Of a DNA stretch of 50,672 bases, positions 37,697 through 48,458 are shown in pieces (the first letter of the stretch is position 1; each line of letters starts with the position of its first letter). Where the stretch lies: assembly GCA_025055235.1 (NCBI GenBank), contig JANWYN010000145.1, positions 1 through 50,672 on the forward strand, read 5' to 3'. The position numbers and the translations under genes are program-made. The notes beneath the pieces are model-generated. The model was not told the DNA's origin. It was given only the letters and a program-made list of their open reading frames with translations, and did not search any database. The stretch comes from Candidatus Roseilinea sp. GTDB taxonomy: Bacteria > Chloroflexota > Anaerolineae > J036 > Brachytrichaceae.

Positions 37697-39708
37697 AGCA
37701 GGCATTGCGGGTGTTGTTGATCGTCATCTTGCTCGGCGCGGCGCTGGCTACGGTGCTGCCCGTGCATGCGCTCACGCCCTACACCACGTGGGCGATGGGG
37801 CCGGGCGGCCGGCTGTTCCTCACCCAAGATGCCTACATTCCAATCGCCGAGGTGGACTTGCCCGTGGCTGCGCCGGAGGACATGTTCCTCGCGCCGGACG
37901 GCACGCTCTACCTCGCCGACACCGGCAACGGCCGCATCCTCAAGCTGCGCAACCTTGAAGTGATCGGCGAGCTGGGCAAAGGCACGCTCAAGTCGCCCAC
38001 CGGCGTGACCGTTGATGCGGACGGCGTGGTGTATGTTGCCGATGCCGGCAACGAGGCGGTCGCCATCTTCGAGCCGGACGGCGCATTGCGCCGCACATTC
38101 GGTCGCCCGTCCGAGCCGCTGTTCGGCAAGCGCCGGCAATTCCTGCCGCGCAAATTGGCCGTGGACGCGCGCAGGAATCTCTACGTCGTCAGCGAAGGAT
38201 CGGTAGATGGGCTGGCGTTGATGAACACCGAGGGCAACTTCATCGGCTACTTCGCGGCCAACACCGCCGAGATGTCGCTCAAGATGATCTTGCAGCGGCT
38301 CTTCCTCACCCGCGAGCAACTAGAGCAGTTCGTGAAGACCGAAGCCGCGTCGCCGTCGAACGTGGCCATCGACCGGCGCGGGTTGGTCTACACCATCACT
38401 GCCGGCACTGCCCGCGAGCGCAGCCTGCGCAAGTTCACGATCAACGGGCGCAATCTCTTCCACAATGTGTATGGCTCCTCGACCTTCCGCGACGTGCAAG
38501 TGAGCGACGAGGGTCTGTTGCTGGCCGTGGATGCCAACGGGCAGATCTACGAGTACGACTTGAACGGCACACTGCTGTTCAAGTTCGGCGCGCCGGATCG
38601 CGGCGAGCAGCGCCTGGGCACGCTAAGCAACCCGACGGCCATCGAGCGCGCCGGGGACAACCTGTATGTGCTGGACAAGGACAAGAACGCCATCGTCGTC
38701 TTTCAAGTGACCGACTTCGCCCGCCGCGTGCATGACGGCGTGCGGCTGTATATGGAGGGGTTGTATACGGAGGCGCAGCCTTACTTCGAGGACGTGTTGA
38801 AGTACAACGGCTTGTTCATCATGGCATATCAGGCCATCGCCGATGCGCACTACAAACGAGGCGACTACGCGCAGGCGCTGTCCACCTATCGCTACGCCGA
38901 GGATCGCAACGGTTACTCGCAGGCGTTCTGGGAACTGCGCAACGCTGCGCTGCAACGCCACCTGGCTAACGCCATGATCGGCGCGTGCGGCCTGTGGATC
39001 GCCGTGAGCGCCTTGGGCCGGCTGCAGCGCCGCCATCGCTGGTTCGATCCGCTGCGCCGGCAAATCAGCGCGCTCCGCCGCGTCAGGCCGGTGGACGATT
39101 TTGTCTTTCTCTTCCGCTTCATCAAGCAGCCGGCCGATAGCTTCTACTACATCAAGGCCAAGCAGCGCGGCAGCCTGGCCTTCGCGTTCGTCCTCTACGG
39201 CTGGATCGTCGTCGTCCGCATCGCGTCGCTCTACCTGACCAGCTTCATCTTCAACCCATATGCCAACCCGACCGACATCCGCGTGGAGGTGGAAGCGGCC
39301 TACGTTGTCATCGCACTGGTGTTGTGGAACATCGCGAACTACCTGGTCTCCACCATCAGCGACGGCGAAGGCCGGCTGCGCGATGTGGTCATCGGCACAG
39401 CCTATAGCCTGTTCCCCTACGCGCTGTTCGCGCTGCCGATCGCGCTGATCTCGAATGCGCTGACGCTCAATGAAGTCTTCCTCTATGAATTTGCGACCGG
39501 CATGGTCTGGTTCTGGGTCGGGCTGATGCTCTTCCTGATGGTCAAGGAAATTCACAACTACACGCTCTCCGAGACGGTGCGCAACATCCTCATCACCTTG
39601 TTCACGATGACGATGTTCCTGCTTACCGGCTACATCTTGTATGTGCTGTTCGACCAACTGTTCGAGTTCATCTCGGCCATCGTTCAGGAGGTGGGGTTGC
39701 GTGGCTAG
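37693..39708 (+). CDS. NHL beta-propeller / TPR / Yip1-type membrane protein
   Basis: A 671-residue protein with an unusual domain order. A signal peptide or first membrane segment (1-26) is followed by an exported six-bladed NHL-type propeller (about 40-345; repeats such as [20 protein letters not shown] and [20 protein letters not shown]), a TPR-like helical pair (about 350-415; [40 protein letters not shown]), a membrane segment (about 425), a polar loop and then a Yip1-like block of about five membrane segments (490-665). It is embedded between two permease pairs with 4- and 8-bp overlaps, so it is probably part of the transport machinery: a sensor, scaffold or chaperone for the permeases. 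No function is known to me. Confidence 0.8.
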   Translation: MKQALRVLLIVILLGAALATVLPVHALTPYTTWAMGPGGRLFLTQDAYIPIAEVDLPVAAPEDMFLAPDGTLYLADTGNGRILKLRNLEVIGELGKGTLKSPTGVTVDADGVVYVADAGNEAVAIFEPDGALRRTFGRPSEPLFGKRRQFLPRKLAVDARRNLYVVSEGSVDGLALMNTEGNFIGYFAANTAEMSLKMILQRLFLTREQLEQFVKTEAASPSNVAIDRRGLVYTITAGTARERSLRKFTINGRNLFHNVYGSSTFRDVQVSDEGLLLAVDANGQIYEYDLNGTLLFKFGAPDRGEQRLGTLSNPTAIERAGDNLYVLDKDKNAIVVFQVTDFARRVHDGVRLYMEGLYTEAQPYFEDVLKYNGLFIMAYQAIADAHYKRGDYAQALSTYRYAEDRNGYSQAFWELRNAALQRHLANAMIGACGLWIAVSALGRLQRRHRWFDPLRRQISALRRVRPVDDFVFLFRFIKQPADSFYYIKAKQRGSLAFAFVLYGWIVVVRIASLYLTSFIFNPYANPTDIRVEVEAAYVVIALVLWNIANYLVSTISDGEGRLRDVVIGTAYSLFPYALFALPIALISNALTLNEVFLYEFATGMVWFWVGLMLFLMVKEIHNYTLSETVRNILITLFTMTMFLLTGYILYVLFDQLFEFISAIVQEVGLRG

Positions 39709-41893
39709 GGTCTTTGCTGCGGCGCGCGCGCATGTGCTGGTGCGGCTGGCGATTGCGTTGGCGCTGGTGATCGGGATGTGGCCCGCAGCGTCGCCGGCCT
39801 TTGGCGCGGCGCGCTCGACCGGCATCCCGCCATCTTATCGGCAAGTCGCCGAGAACGCGTCTTTCCGGCTCTACGTGGACTTCGCCACGCTGGGCTTCAA
39901 GGTCGTAGATAAGCGCAACGGCTACGTGTGGCACGCTACGCTCGACGAGAAAGGGCCGGACGATCGGCTGAATCGCTCGTGGCTGGCTTTCGCACAAAGC
40001 GGCATCAGCATCGAGTATTTGGATCAAAACACGATCAGCAAGGCGGTCAGCCGGCGCGCTTCGATCACCAACGCCGAGCACGCGCTAGATGTGCAGTCCA
40101 TCGCGCAGGGCATCGCGGCGACGATCCGGTTCACCGAATTCGGCATCACCATTGGCGTGAACGTGCGGCTGGAGACCGACGGCGTGAGCGTCGAGGTGCC
40201 GTTCGGCGCTATTCGTCAGGACAACCCCAACTTCAGGTTGGGCCTGCTGTATGTGTATCCTTTCCTCGGCGCGACGCGCGGCAGTAGCGTCCCTGGCTAC
40301 TTCTTCCTGCCCGACGGCGTGGGCAGCCTGATTCACTTTGCCGATTCGACCAAAGCCCGCAACATGTTCTACGGGCGCTACTATGGCACCGACCTCGGCA
40401 TGGTCGGCGCGCTGCCGCTCGACCCCACTGTCAACCGCCCGTATCTGATCTCCCTGCCCGTCTTCGGGATGGTCCATGGCGAAGGGCGCAACGCCTTTCT
40501 AGCCGTCGTCGAACGCGGCGCGCCCTACGCCGAGTTGCACGCGCATCCCGCCGGCATCATCACCAACTTCAACTTCGCCTACAACGCCTTCATCTATAAC
40601 GAAAGCTACTTCCAGGCCACCAATCGTTCCGGCGCAGGCGTCATCACGCTGCAGCCGCAGACCAACGCCTTCGATGTGACGATTCGCTATCGCTTCCTGG
40701 CCGGCGCCGACGCCGACTACGTCGGCATGGCGCGCAGCTATCGCGCCTATCTAGTCGAGCGCGGCGCGCTGCAACGGCGGATTCGCTCGGGCGACGACAT
40801 CGGCATCCGGCTGGAGTTTTTAGGTGGCGACAAGGAGAAGATTCTGCTGTGGCATCGCTTCGTGCCGATGACGACCTTCCGGCAAGCGCGGCAAATTCTC
40901 GCCGGACTAGACGTTGGCAACCCCGAGGTGATCTATTACGGCTGGCAGCCGCTCGGCGCATCGAGCATGCCTCCCACACGGTTAGCCGCCGAACGTGCGC
41001 TAGGCGGGTTGGACGAGCTGCGCGCGCTGGCGCAGGATGCCGAGGCGCGCGGCGGCCGCCTCTTGCTCTACCTCGACCCGCAGGCAGCATTGGCCAATGA
41101 ACCAGGCTATTCGCCGCGCTATGACCTCGCGTTGGCCATCACCAGCGCCAACATCAAGGGCTTCAACCGCAACAAAGAGAACTTCTACCTCCACTTCGAT
41201 GCGCTGCAGCGGCGCTACATACCGCTGGCCGAGGATGTGGAGCGCGCCGGCTTCGGGCTGGCGCTGGACGGCATCGGATCAACGCTTTACAGCGACTTCA
41301 CCAAAGGTCGCACCCTCGACCGCGAGCGCGCTGCCGAAGCCTATCGTTTGCTGCTGGCGCGCTATCCGATGCAGCTAGGCTTCTACCGGCCGAACGCCTA
41401 CGTGTTTGAACTCATGCACGCCTACTACGACCTGCCGCTGGACGACAACGGCTATACCTATACCCACGAGACGGTGCCTTTCCTGCCGATCGTGCTGGCC
41501 GGCCTGGTGCCCTACTATGGCTCGGCGTTCAACTTCTCGCCCAACATGCAAGAGGACATCCTACGCCACGTGGACTACGGCGCGTATCCCTCGTACTTCC
41601 TCACGCACGAGCCCACCGCGAACATGCTGAACACGTCATCCAATTGGATCTACACCTCGTCCTACGCGCAATGGGGCGAGCCGATCCGGCGCACCTATCG
41701 CTGGATGAATGCGCTGCTCGGGCCGGTGCGCGGGCAAGAGATCGTCGCGCGTCGCAAATTGGCCGAGGGCGTGTTCGCCACATCCTACGCCAACGGCAAA
41801 CACATCATCGTGAACTACAGCGCGCAGCCGTTCACCCACCACGGAGAGACCGTCGGCGCGCGAGACGCCGCGCTGTGGGAGGCGCTGCCATGA
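39701..41893 (+). CDS. DUF5696 protein, secreted, resembling an unassigned glycoside hydrolase
   Basis: A 730-residue protein starting at GTG 39701, with an ideal AGGAGGTG 7 nt upstream; it overlaps the NHL-Yip1 gene by 8 bp. A signal peptide ends near ASPAFGA. Residues about 45-360 form a beta-supersandwich-like domain ([30 protein letters not shown]). A TIM-barrel-like region follows (about 370-650; [61 protein letters not shown]) and a small C-terminal beta domain ([20 protein letters not shown]). Sandwich, barrel, sandwich is the layout of GH31/36/101-like enzymes. Acidic residues at strand ends (D near LALDGIG, YLDPQ) are possible catalytic residues. The DUF5696 name is my recollection of the family. 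Confidence 0.75.
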   Translation: MARVFAAARAHVLVRLAIALALVIGMWPAASPAFGAARSTGIPPSYRQVAENASFRLYVDFATLGFKVVDKRNGYVWHATLDEKGPDDRLNRSWLAFAQSGISIEYLDQNTISKAVSRRASITNAEHALDVQSIAQGIAATIRFTEFGITIGVNVRLETDGVSVEVPFGAIRQDNPNFRLGLLYVYPFLGATRGSSVPGYFFLPDGVGSLIHFADSTKARNMFYGRYYGTDLGMVGALPLDPTVNRPYLISLPVFGMVHGEGRNAFLAVVERGAPYAELHAHPAGIITNFNFAYNAFIYNESYFQATNRSGAGVITLQPQTNAFDVTIRYRFLAGADADYVGMARSYRAYLVERGALQRRIRSGDDIGIRLEFLGGDKEKILLWHRFVPMTTFRQARQILAGLDVGNPEVIYYGWQPLGASSMPPTRLAAERALGGLDELRALAQDAEARGGRLLLYLDPQAALANEPGYSPRYDLALAITSANIKGFNRNKENFYLHFDALQRRYIPLAEDVERAGFGLALDGIGSTLYSDFTKGRTLDRERAAEAYRLLLARYPMQLGFYRPNAYVFELMHAYYDLPLDDNGYTYTHETVPFLPIVLAGLVPYYGSAFNFSPNMQEDILRHVDYGAYPSYFLTHEPTANMLNTSSNWIYTSSYAQWGEPIRRTYRWMNALLGPVRGQEIVARRKLAEGVFATSYANGKHIIVNYSAQPFTHHGETVGARDAALWEALP

Positions 41894-42777
41894 ATCGTCA
41901 CATGTCATCCTTTGGACGCCTTAGCCTGCGCGCGCGCGAGGCACTGCACGGCTATGGCTTTGCGCTGCCGTGGCTGGCCGGCTTCGCTTTGTTCACATTG
42001 CTGCCTCTGGTCGAGACGCTGCGCTACAGCCTGAACCGCGTTACCGTCACCGTGACCGGCATCCGCCTGGAATTCGTCGAGTGGGCAAACTACACCCGCG
42101 CGCTGTTTACCGATCCCAGCTTCGTCGAGCTGTTGATCGGCTACGCCATCGAGACGCTGATCGCCGTGCCGATCGTGCTGATCTTCTCGATGATCATCGC
42201 GCTCTTCCTCAACGTGAACTTTAAGCTCAAGGGGGTGTTCCGGACGATCTTCTTCTTGCCGGTCGTGATCACCAGCGGGCCGGTCATCCGCGAGCTGGCG
42301 GAGCAAGGCGCAACGTCGGCGCCGGGCATTGCCGACGTGCCGGCGGTGGCCGATTTTCTGGCGCAGTTGCCGTCGGCACTGCGCAACCCGCTGGAGTACG
42401 TGCTGACGTCGTTCATCCTCATCTTGTGGTTCTCCGGCGTGCAGATCCTGATCTACCTGGCCAGCTTGCAGAAGATTGACCGGAGCATCTACGAGGCGGC
42501 GGCGATAGACGGCGCTTCGGCCTGGGAGATCTACTGGAAGATCACGCTGCCGTCGCTCGCGACGGCGACGATGGTCAACGCCGTCTACACCATCATCACC
42601 CTCTCGCACTTCTCCGAAAACCGGGTCATCAAATACATCTACAACCAGACCTACGCGGTGCAAGGCGGCATCGGCTACGCCAGCGCCATGGCGTTCATCT
42701 ATTTCATGGCGATGGCGGCGTTGCTGGCCATCGTCTATCTGTTCCTGATGCTGTGGGCGAGGAGGGGATCACGATGA
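41890..42777 (+). CDS. CUT1 sugar ABC permease, MalF-like (pair 2)
   Basis: A 295-residue permease with six membrane segments; EAA loop [20 protein letters not shown]. The start overlaps the DUF5696 stop by 4 bp (ATGA). A longer in-frame opening upstream lies within the DUF5696 gene and is a shadow. The loop between segments 3 and 4 (about 135-170) is longer than usual. It pairs with the next gene. Confidence 0.9.
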   Translation: MNRHMSSFGRLSLRAREALHGYGFALPWLAGFALFTLLPLVETLRYSLNRVTVTVTGIRLEFVEWANYTRALFTDPSFVELLIGYAIETLIAVPIVLIFSMIIALFLNVNFKLKGVFRTIFFLPVVITSGPVIRELAEQGATSAPGIADVPAVADFLAQLPSALRNPLEYVLTSFILILWFSGVQILIYLASLQKIDRSIYEAAAIDGASAWEIYWKITLPSLATATMVNAVYTIITLSHFSENRVIKYIYNQTYAVQGGIGYASAMAFIYFMAMAALLAIVYLFLMLWARRGSR

Positions 42778-43739
42778 CGGATGCACGCACGATTCGGCTC
42801 GACAACCGGCGTTGGCTGCATCTCGTTGACCGCGCGCGCGCCTTCCTATTCGGCAGCCGTTCGCGGCGCGGCATCGTGTGGAGTGTCGCCCTGTATGCCC
42901 TGCTGATCGCCATCGGTTTCGTCTACCTCTATCCGCTGCTGTTCATGTTCGTCACCAGCATCAAGAGCCCCGCCGACCTGCTCAACCCGATGGTGCAGTG
43001 GGTGCCGAACGAGATCTACACCGGGAACTACGTCAAGGCCTTTCGCGTGCTGAACTATCCGGTCTCGCTCGCCAATTCGATCTTCGCCAGCGTCGCGCCA
43101 TCTTTGTTGCAAACCGCCACCGCTTCGCTGATCGGCTACGGGTTGGCGCGCTATCGCTTCCCGGGCCGGCGGATCATTATGCTGTTGATCCTGGCCACCT
43201 TCATCATCCCGCCGCAGAACACAGTCATCCCGCAGATGCTGACCTATCGCAACCTCGGGCTGCTGGGCAGCCCGCTGGCGCTGATCCTGCCGGCCAGCTT
43301 CGGCCAGGGCCTGAAGAGCGCGATCTTCATCCTGATCTTCTACCAAACTTTCCTCTCGCTGCCCAAAGTATTGGAAGAGGCAGCGCGGCTGGACGGCGCG
43401 TCTGACCTGCGCATCTTCCTCAGCATCGCCGTCCCATCGGCCCTGCCGGCCTACATCATTGCCTTCATCTTCTCGGTGGTGTGGTACTGGAACGAAACGT
43501 TCCTCATGGTTGTCTTCCTCGAGGGTGGCGTGCAGACGCTGCCGTTGCAACTCTCCAAGTTCGCCCAGGCTTACGAGAACCTGTATCCACCGGGCGTGGT
43601 GAACATCTTCGACCGGCTGAACGAGGCGGTCAAGATGAGCGGCACGTTCCTCAACATCCTGCCGCTGCTGGTGCTGTATTTCGTGCTGCAAAAGTGGTTC
43701 GTCGAATCCATCGAAAGGACGGGCATCGCCGGTGAGTAG
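42774..43739 (+). CDS. CUT1 sugar ABC permease, MalG-like (pair 2)
   Basis: A 321-residue permease; EAA loop [20 protein letters not shown]. It starts at ATG 42774, overlapping the MalF-like stop by 4 bp, with GAGGAGGGG upstream. The N-terminus is polar ([20 protein letters not shown]). Its end overlaps the GH144-type gene by 8 bp. Having a second, sequence-divergent permease pair in the same operon suggests two ligands or two oligomer sizes. Confidence 0.9.
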   Translation: MTDARTIRLDNRRWLHLVDRARAFLFGSRSRRGIVWSVALYALLIAIGFVYLYPLLFMFVTSIKSPADLLNPMVQWVPNEIYTGNYVKAFRVLNYPVSLANSIFASVAPSLLQTATASLIGYGLARYRFPGRRIIMLLILATFIIPPQNTVIPQMLTYRNLGLLGSPLALILPASFGQGLKSAIFILIFYQTFLSLPKVLEEAARLDGASDLRIFLSIAVPSALPAYIIAFIFSVVWYWNETFLMVVFLEGGVQTLPLQLSKFAQAYENLYPPGVVNIFDRLNEAVKMSGTFLNILPLLVLYFVLQKWFVESIERTGIAGE

Positions 43740-45093
43740 AAAGCTGATCCTCGCCCTCGTCGCGGCGGCCTACGTGGCCGGCTGCAGTGCACCCATCGCG
43801 CCGCCACCCACGGCTGCGCCGGCCCGGTCCATGCCCGCCGAGCCGGTCGCCGTTACGCCGGCGCCATCGCCCACCGTCAGCGTTGCGCCTGCTGCGACGC
43901 TGGAACAGGTTGTCGCCTACGAAATGGAAGGTGCATTCGCCTTCTTCTGGGAGCAGGCCAACACCGACCCTAATAGCGCCGGCTACGGGTTGGTGCGCGA
44001 TCGCTACCCCGGCTCGCCCGGTATCTCCAGCATCGCCGCGGTCGGCTTTGCGCTCACGGCGTATCCGATCGGCGTCGAGATGGGCTACGTCACGCGCCGA
44101 GAAGCGCAGGCACGCGCGGACGGCACGCTCGACACGTTATCGAACATGGAGCGCGTGAACGGCTTCTTCTACCACTTCGTGGACATGCAGACCGGCCGGC
44201 GCGCCTGGAACAGCGAAGTCTCCAGCATAGACACGGCGATCCTGATGATGGGCGTGCTGACGGCCGGCGAATACTTCGGCGGCGAAACGCGCGCCAAGGC
44301 CGAGCGGCTCTACCGCGAGGTGAACTGGCCGTGGTTCGTGGACGAATCGCGCAACATGTTCCGCATGGCCTATCGCCCCGAGAAGGGCTTCGAGGGACAC
44401 TGGGATTTCTACGCCGAGCAGTTGATGCTCTACGTGCTTGCTGCCGGCTCGCCTACCTACTCCACCGACGATCGCCTGTATTACGGCTTCAAGCGCCATC
44501 GCGCCGGCTATGGCGACGGCGAGCCGTTCATCCATTCGTGGTTTGGCGCGCTGTTCACGCATCAGTTCAGCCACGCCTGGATTGACTTTCGCGACTACAC
44601 CGACCGCCAAGGCGTCAACTGGTTCGACAACTCGGTGAAAGCGGCGCGTGCACACTACGATTTCGCCGTGGATGTGCAGGACAAATATCAGACAATCGGC
44701 CCGCTGGCGTGGGGCTTGAGCGCCTGCGACGGCCCGAAGGGCTACAGCGGCCTGTATGGCGCGCCGCCGTCCGGCTACGACAACAAGCAGCACAAAGTGG
44801 ACGACACCGTGCCGCCCTACGCTGCCATCGCCTCGATCCTCTTCCTGCCCGAGGAAGCAACGCAAGCCATGCTGAACTATTTCTCGATCGCGCCGCTCAG
44901 AGGCCGCTACGGCTTCAAGGACGCATACAACCTGAGCCAGAACTGGTATGCCAGCGACGTGATCGGTATAGACAAGGGCATCGCGTTGTTGATGCTGGCA
45001 AATCATGAAGACGACCTGGTCTACCGGATCACCATGAAGAACGAACACATCCTCAACGGCCTAAAACGCCTGGGCTTACAACGCAACCCATAG
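43732..45093 (+). CDS. GH144/glycoamylase-type lipoprotein (candidate endo-beta-1,2-glucanase)
   Basis: A 453-residue lipoprotein: lipobox YVAGC (C18), Pro/Ala linker, then an (alpha/alpha)6-type domain (about 55-450) with strong glycoamylase (PF10091) motifs: SSIAAVGFALTAYPIGVEMG, NGFFYHFVDMQTGRRAW, SSIDTAILMMGVLTAGEYFG, FIHSWFGALFTHQFSHAWID, WGLSACDGPKGYSGLYGAPP, DDTVPPYAAIASILF and YGFKDAYNLSQNW. Stand-alone enzymes of this type characterised so far are beta-1,2-glucanases (GH144). This is family knowledge; the exact activity here is inferred. It would act on the cell surface and feed the two importers. The start is GTG, overlapping the permease gene by 8 bp; the LacI gene begins 5 bp after its stop. 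Confidence 0.82.
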   Translation: MSRKLILALVAAAYVAGCSAPIAPPPTAAPARSMPAEPVAVTPAPSPTVSVAPAATLEQVVAYEMEGAFAFFWEQANTDPNSAGYGLVRDRYPGSPGISSIAAVGFALTAYPIGVEMGYVTRREAQARADGTLDTLSNMERVNGFFYHFVDMQTGRRAWNSEVSSIDTAILMMGVLTAGEYFGGETRAKAERLYREVNWPWFVDESRNMFRMAYRPEKGFEGHWDFYAEQLMLYVLAAGSPTYSTDDRLYYGFKRHRAGYGDGEPFIHSWFGALFTHQFSHAWIDFRDYTDRQGVNWFDNSVKAARAHYDFAVDVQDKYQTIGPLAWGLSACDGPKGYSGLYGAPPSGYDNKQHKVDDTVPPYAAIASILFLPEEATQAMLNYFSIAPLRGRYGFKDAYNLSQNWYASDVIGIDKGIALLMLANHEDDLVYRITMKNEHILNGLKRLGLQRNP

Positions 45094-45098
45094 AAGCC

Positions 45099-46103
45099 AT
45101 GACCACGATTCGAGATGTCGCCAAACGCGCTCAGGTGAGCGTCGCGACCGCCTCCTATGCCCTAAACGGCATCGGAGCTATCAGCGACGCCACGCGCGAA
45201 CGCGTGCTTCGCGCAGCACGCGAGCTGAACTATCACCCGAACGCTTTCGCCCGCCATCTGAAGCATGCGAAGACCCGCACGATCGGCGTCTTCATCACCC
45301 GCTTCGGCGGCTCGTTCTACGAGGCGATCCTGGAGGGCATCCATGACGTGATCTTGAACACGGACTACGAACTCATCGTCTGCCCCGACAGCCGGTCGGA
45401 GCGGCGCATCCTGATGTACCGCCAGGTGGACGGCGCGATCGTGTTCGACTCCAAGGTCTCCGGCGAGGCGATCCTGCGGCTGGCATCGCAGCGCTTCCCG
45501 ATCGTAGTGATGGATCGCTTGCTGCAGAGCGATTTCGTGCTGCCGGTGCTGCAGGACAATCCAACCGGCACCCGCGAGGCGTTCTACCACCTCTACGATC
45601 AGGGCATGCGCAAGATTCACTTCGTCGCCGGTGCGCCGGACTCGTTTGACAACGCCGAGCGCTTGCAGACGTTCCTAGACGAAGCCCGCCGCTGTGGCCT
45701 GCACACGCCGGTGCATCAGGGCAACTTCACCGAGAGCTCCGGCTATCAGGTTGCGCAGGCGATCATCCGCTCCGGCGACCTGCCGGAGGCCGTCTTCTGC
45801 GCCAACGACCAGATGGCCATCGGCTTTTTGCGGGCGATGAAGGAGCACGGCATGCGTGCGCCGGACGACATCGCGGTGGTGGGCTTCGACGACATTCCGT
45901 TGAGCCGCTACATTCAGCCGGCGCTCTCGACGGTCAGCGTGTCGCGGTTCGACTGGGGCGCAGCCGCCACCCGGCAGCTCATCGGCTTTCTGGAACACGA
46001 GTTGACCTTCGAGCCGTGCCGCATTCCTACGCGTTTCGTCGCGCGTGAATCGTCGGATCGCAGTGGCGCACGCAGTAGACCTGACCTTCAGGTCGCGCTT
46101 TAG
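45099..46103 (+). CDS. LacI-family transcriptional regulator
   Basis: A 334-residue regulator. The N-terminal helix-turn-helix is canonical (TTIRDVAKRAQVSVATASYA, with the hinge helix near 48-58), followed by a periplasmic-binding-type effector domain (TIGVFITRFGGSFYEAILEG; VFCANDQMAIGFLRAMKEHG; DDIAVVGFDDIPLSRYIQPA). It is the best candidate to bind the two TGAAACGTTTCA-type operators before the first gene of this block. The sugar effector is unknown. It lies 5 bp after the GH144-type gene and 30 bp before the GH35 gene, apparently in the same transcript, which would give feedback control. Confidence 0.93.
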   Translation: MTTIRDVAKRAQVSVATASYALNGIGAISDATRERVLRAARELNYHPNAFARHLKHAKTRTIGVFITRFGGSFYEAILEGIHDVILNTDYELIVCPDSRSERRILMYRQVDGAIVFDSKVSGEAILRLASQRFPIVVMDRLLQSDFVLPVLQDNPTGTREAFYHLYDQGMRKIHFVAGAPDSFDNAERLQTFLDEARRCGLHTPVHQGNFTESSGYQVAQAIIRSGDLPEAVFCANDQMAIGFLRAMKEHGMRAPDDIAVVGFDDIPLSRYIQPALSTVSVSRFDWGAAATRQLIGFLEHELTFEPCRIPTRFVARESSDRSGARSRPDLQVAL

Positions 46104-46133
46104 GTCACGCGTACGCCCGCAGGTGTAACGCCT

Positions 46134-48458
46134 ATGGCAATTGATGTCACGATGCAGCGATTTCGAGTCGCAGATGGGTTGTTTTGGCTTGACGACAAGC
46201 CGCTGTTCCTGCAAGCGGGCGAGCTGCACTACTTTCGCACACCGCCGGAGGCCTGGGCGCACCGGCTGGGACTGTTGCACGCCGCCGGCTTCAACGCCGT
46301 CGCGACATACATTCCTTGGCTATGGCACGAGCCGGAGGAAGGCGCGTTCGACTTCGACGGCGCGACCCATCCGCAGCGCGACCTGGCCGGCTTCCTTGAT
46401 CTGGCTGCGCACATGGGTTTCTACCTCATCGCTCGCCCCGGCCCCTACATCATGGCCGAGACCACCAACGAAGGCATTCCGCCTTGGGTGTTTGCGCGCT
46501 ATCCGCAAGTGATGCTGGCCGACCAGCATGGCCGATTGCACGCCATCGCTAGCTATCTGCATCCCGGCTTCCGCACCTGCGCCGAGCGCTGGTATCGCGC
46601 CGTGTTCGGCGTGCTCGCGCCGCGGCAAATCACGCGCGGTGGCCGAATCGTGCTGGTGCAACTCGACAACGAGATGGGCATGTTGCACTGGGTCAAGAAC
46701 CTGATAGACATCAACCCGGACACGCTCGATCGCTTCGCTGCTCACCTGCGCGCGACCTATGGCGAACGTCTCGCCGCGCGCTACCCAACACACGACCTAA
46801 CCGGCTTCCTGCGAACGCAGCTCACACAGCCCACCCCACCCTACGCCGCGCGTGTGATGGACGACTACCGGCGCTTTCATCGCAACTACCTACGCGACTA
46901 TGCCATCTTCTTGCGCGACTTGGCGACGGCGTGTGGCCTGGAAGTCCCGCCGGTCATCAACATTCATGGCTTTGGCAACGGCGGCAAAACTTTTCCCATC
47001 GGCCTATCGCAGCTCGCTGAGGCGATGCGCATCACAGGCATGGTCAGCGCCACCGATGTGTATCCGCTCCACATCGGCGAGGACAACATCCACCACATCC
47101 TGCTGGTGAATGCGATGACTGTCGCACTGCAGAACCGCGATCAGCCGCTGTTCTCGATCGAGTTCCAGGCCGGCGGCAATCAGGATTTCAGCGGCGCGCA
47201 GACATCGTTCTACGATCTGCACAGCCGGCTGAGCATCGCCTGCGGCATGCGCGGCGTCAACCACTATCTCTTCGCCGATGGCGAGAACCCGCCGGAGATC
47301 AGCCCAACCCGGCGGCACGACTGGGGGCATCCCGTCCGCAAAGACGGCACGACCCGCCGGCACTACGCGCGCTATCCGCGCCTCTCGCGCATGCTGGCCG
47401 CCTACGGCCGGGCGTTGATTCGCAGCCGCCCGCGCACGGTGACGACGATTGGCTTCATGCTCGATCACTTCATGACCGAAGTCAACAACGCCCTCACTCA
47501 GCCGGAGACGGATGCGCTCACCCACCAGCGCGAAGTCATCCTATTCGACTTCATTGCCCGTGGCCTAGCGCTCACCCACCGCCCGTTCGATGCAATCGAG
47601 CTAAGCCGCGTCGCGCTCGACCCAGCTCACATGCCCACCTTGTGGGCGATGATCGAGCGGCGCTGCGACGCCGATGTGCAGGATGCATTGTTGGACTACG
47701 TCCGGCGCGGCGGAAGATTGATCATGGTTGGGCGCATGTGCGTCGAGGCGAGCGATGGCCAACCATGCACGCAGCTCAAAGACGGGCTGGGGATCAGCGA
47801 GATTCGAGGCGGCGAGCCATTTCGATCGGGCGTCATTCGCGCGTTCGACTACACCGACGTGCCGGCGTCGTTCATCGAGACCTACGCCGGCGCGTTCGAC
47901 GAGGTCTTCGCCACTCACGACGGCGATGTGACCGGCTTTGTCAAAGTGTTGGGTGAAGGACAGGCAATGATGCTTGGCGCGGCGCTGGCCGCCAACACGC
48001 TCGATGACCTGGACATCTTTCATCGCATGGCAAATCGGATGGGCTGCGCGCCGTTGTTCGCATTGAGCGATTGGGCCGACGTGCATTTGTCAGAGGGAGA
48101 GGACGGGGCCTTCCTGTTTATCCAGAATTACCAGGACGATCCAATCGAGACGACGGTCGCTTGCGCGGGTAAATTGCTGTTCGGTGGACATGCGATCCGG
48201 CTGCCGGCGCGCCGCGGCGCCATCCTGCCCTTCGAATGGCGTCCGGCGCTCGGCGTCACCGTTCATTACTTGACTGCCGAAGTGATCGGGCTGCGCATAG
48301 ACGAGGCAGGTGTCTGTATTGAGACCGACCCGCCTGCATTCACCGCCGAGTTGACGCTGGAGGGTTATCGGTGTAATGCGCCGGACATCGTGCAGCTCGG
48401 CGACGGCCGGCTGCGTATGCGTAGCACGTCGGGGGTCGTGCAGCTATCGCGCTGCTAG
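46134..48458 (+). CDS. Glycoside hydrolase family 35 protein
   Basis: A 774-residue protein without signal peptide, so cytosolic. The GH35 barrel occupies about 10-400: FLQAGELHYFRTPPEAW, FNAVATYIPWLWHEPEEGAF, LIARPGPYIMAETTNEGIP. The acid/base is E180 (VQLDNEMGM) and the nucleophile E343 (FSIEFQAGG, replacing the more usual TEFW). C-terminal beta domains follow. Most GH35 enzymes are beta-galactosidases, but a GH35 beta-1,2-glucosyltransferase has been described from Ignavibacterium album; the GH144-type neighbour makes a beta-1,2-linked substrate plausible. It probably processes imported oligosaccharides. Last gene of the block; the 162-bp gap to the next, convergent gene shows no clear terminator. 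Confidence 0.88.
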   Translation: MAIDVTMQRFRVADGLFWLDDKPLFLQAGELHYFRTPPEAWAHRLGLLHAAGFNAVATYIPWLWHEPEEGAFDFDGATHPQRDLAGFLDLAAHMGFYLIARPGPYIMAETTNEGIPPWVFARYPQVMLADQHGRLHAIASYLHPGFRTCAERWYRAVFGVLAPRQITRGGRIVLVQLDNEMGMLHWVKNLIDINPDTLDRFAAHLRATYGERLAARYPTHDLTGFLRTQLTQPTPPYAARVMDDYRRFHRNYLRDYAIFLRDLATACGLEVPPVINIHGFGNGGKTFPIGLSQLAEAMRITGMVSATDVYPLHIGEDNIHHILLVNAMTVALQNRDQPLFSIEFQAGGNQDFSGAQTSFYDLHSRLSIACGMRGVNHYLFADGENPPEISPTRRHDWGHPVRKDGTTRRHYARYPRLSRMLAAYGRALIRSRPRTVTTIGFMLDHFMTEVNNALTQPETDALTHQREVILFDFIARGLALTHRPFDAIELSRVALDPAHMPTLWAMIERRCDADVQDALLDYVRRGGRLIMVGRMCVEASDGQPCTQLKDGLGISEIRGGEPFRSGVIRAFDYTDVPASFIETYAGAFDEVFATHDGDVTGFVKVLGEGQAMMLGAALAANTLDDLDIFHRMANRMGCAPLFALSDWADVHLSEGEDGAFLFIQNYQDDPIETTVACAGKLLFGGHAIRLPARRGAILPFEWRPALGVTVHYLTAEVIGLRIDEAGVCIETDPPAFTAELTLEGYRCNAPDIVQLGDGRLRMRSTSGVVQLSRC

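Noticed and set aside
38623..39825. 400-codon minus-strand frame opposite the NHL-Yip1 gene
   Set aside because: Extremely rich in charged residues, antisense to membrane segments; not a plausible protein.
46068..46133. Possible second operator between the LacI and GH35 genes (gacctgaccttcaggtc)
   Set aside because: Most of it lies in the LacI coding end, it does not resemble the TGAAACGTTTCA operators, and no promoter is visible.
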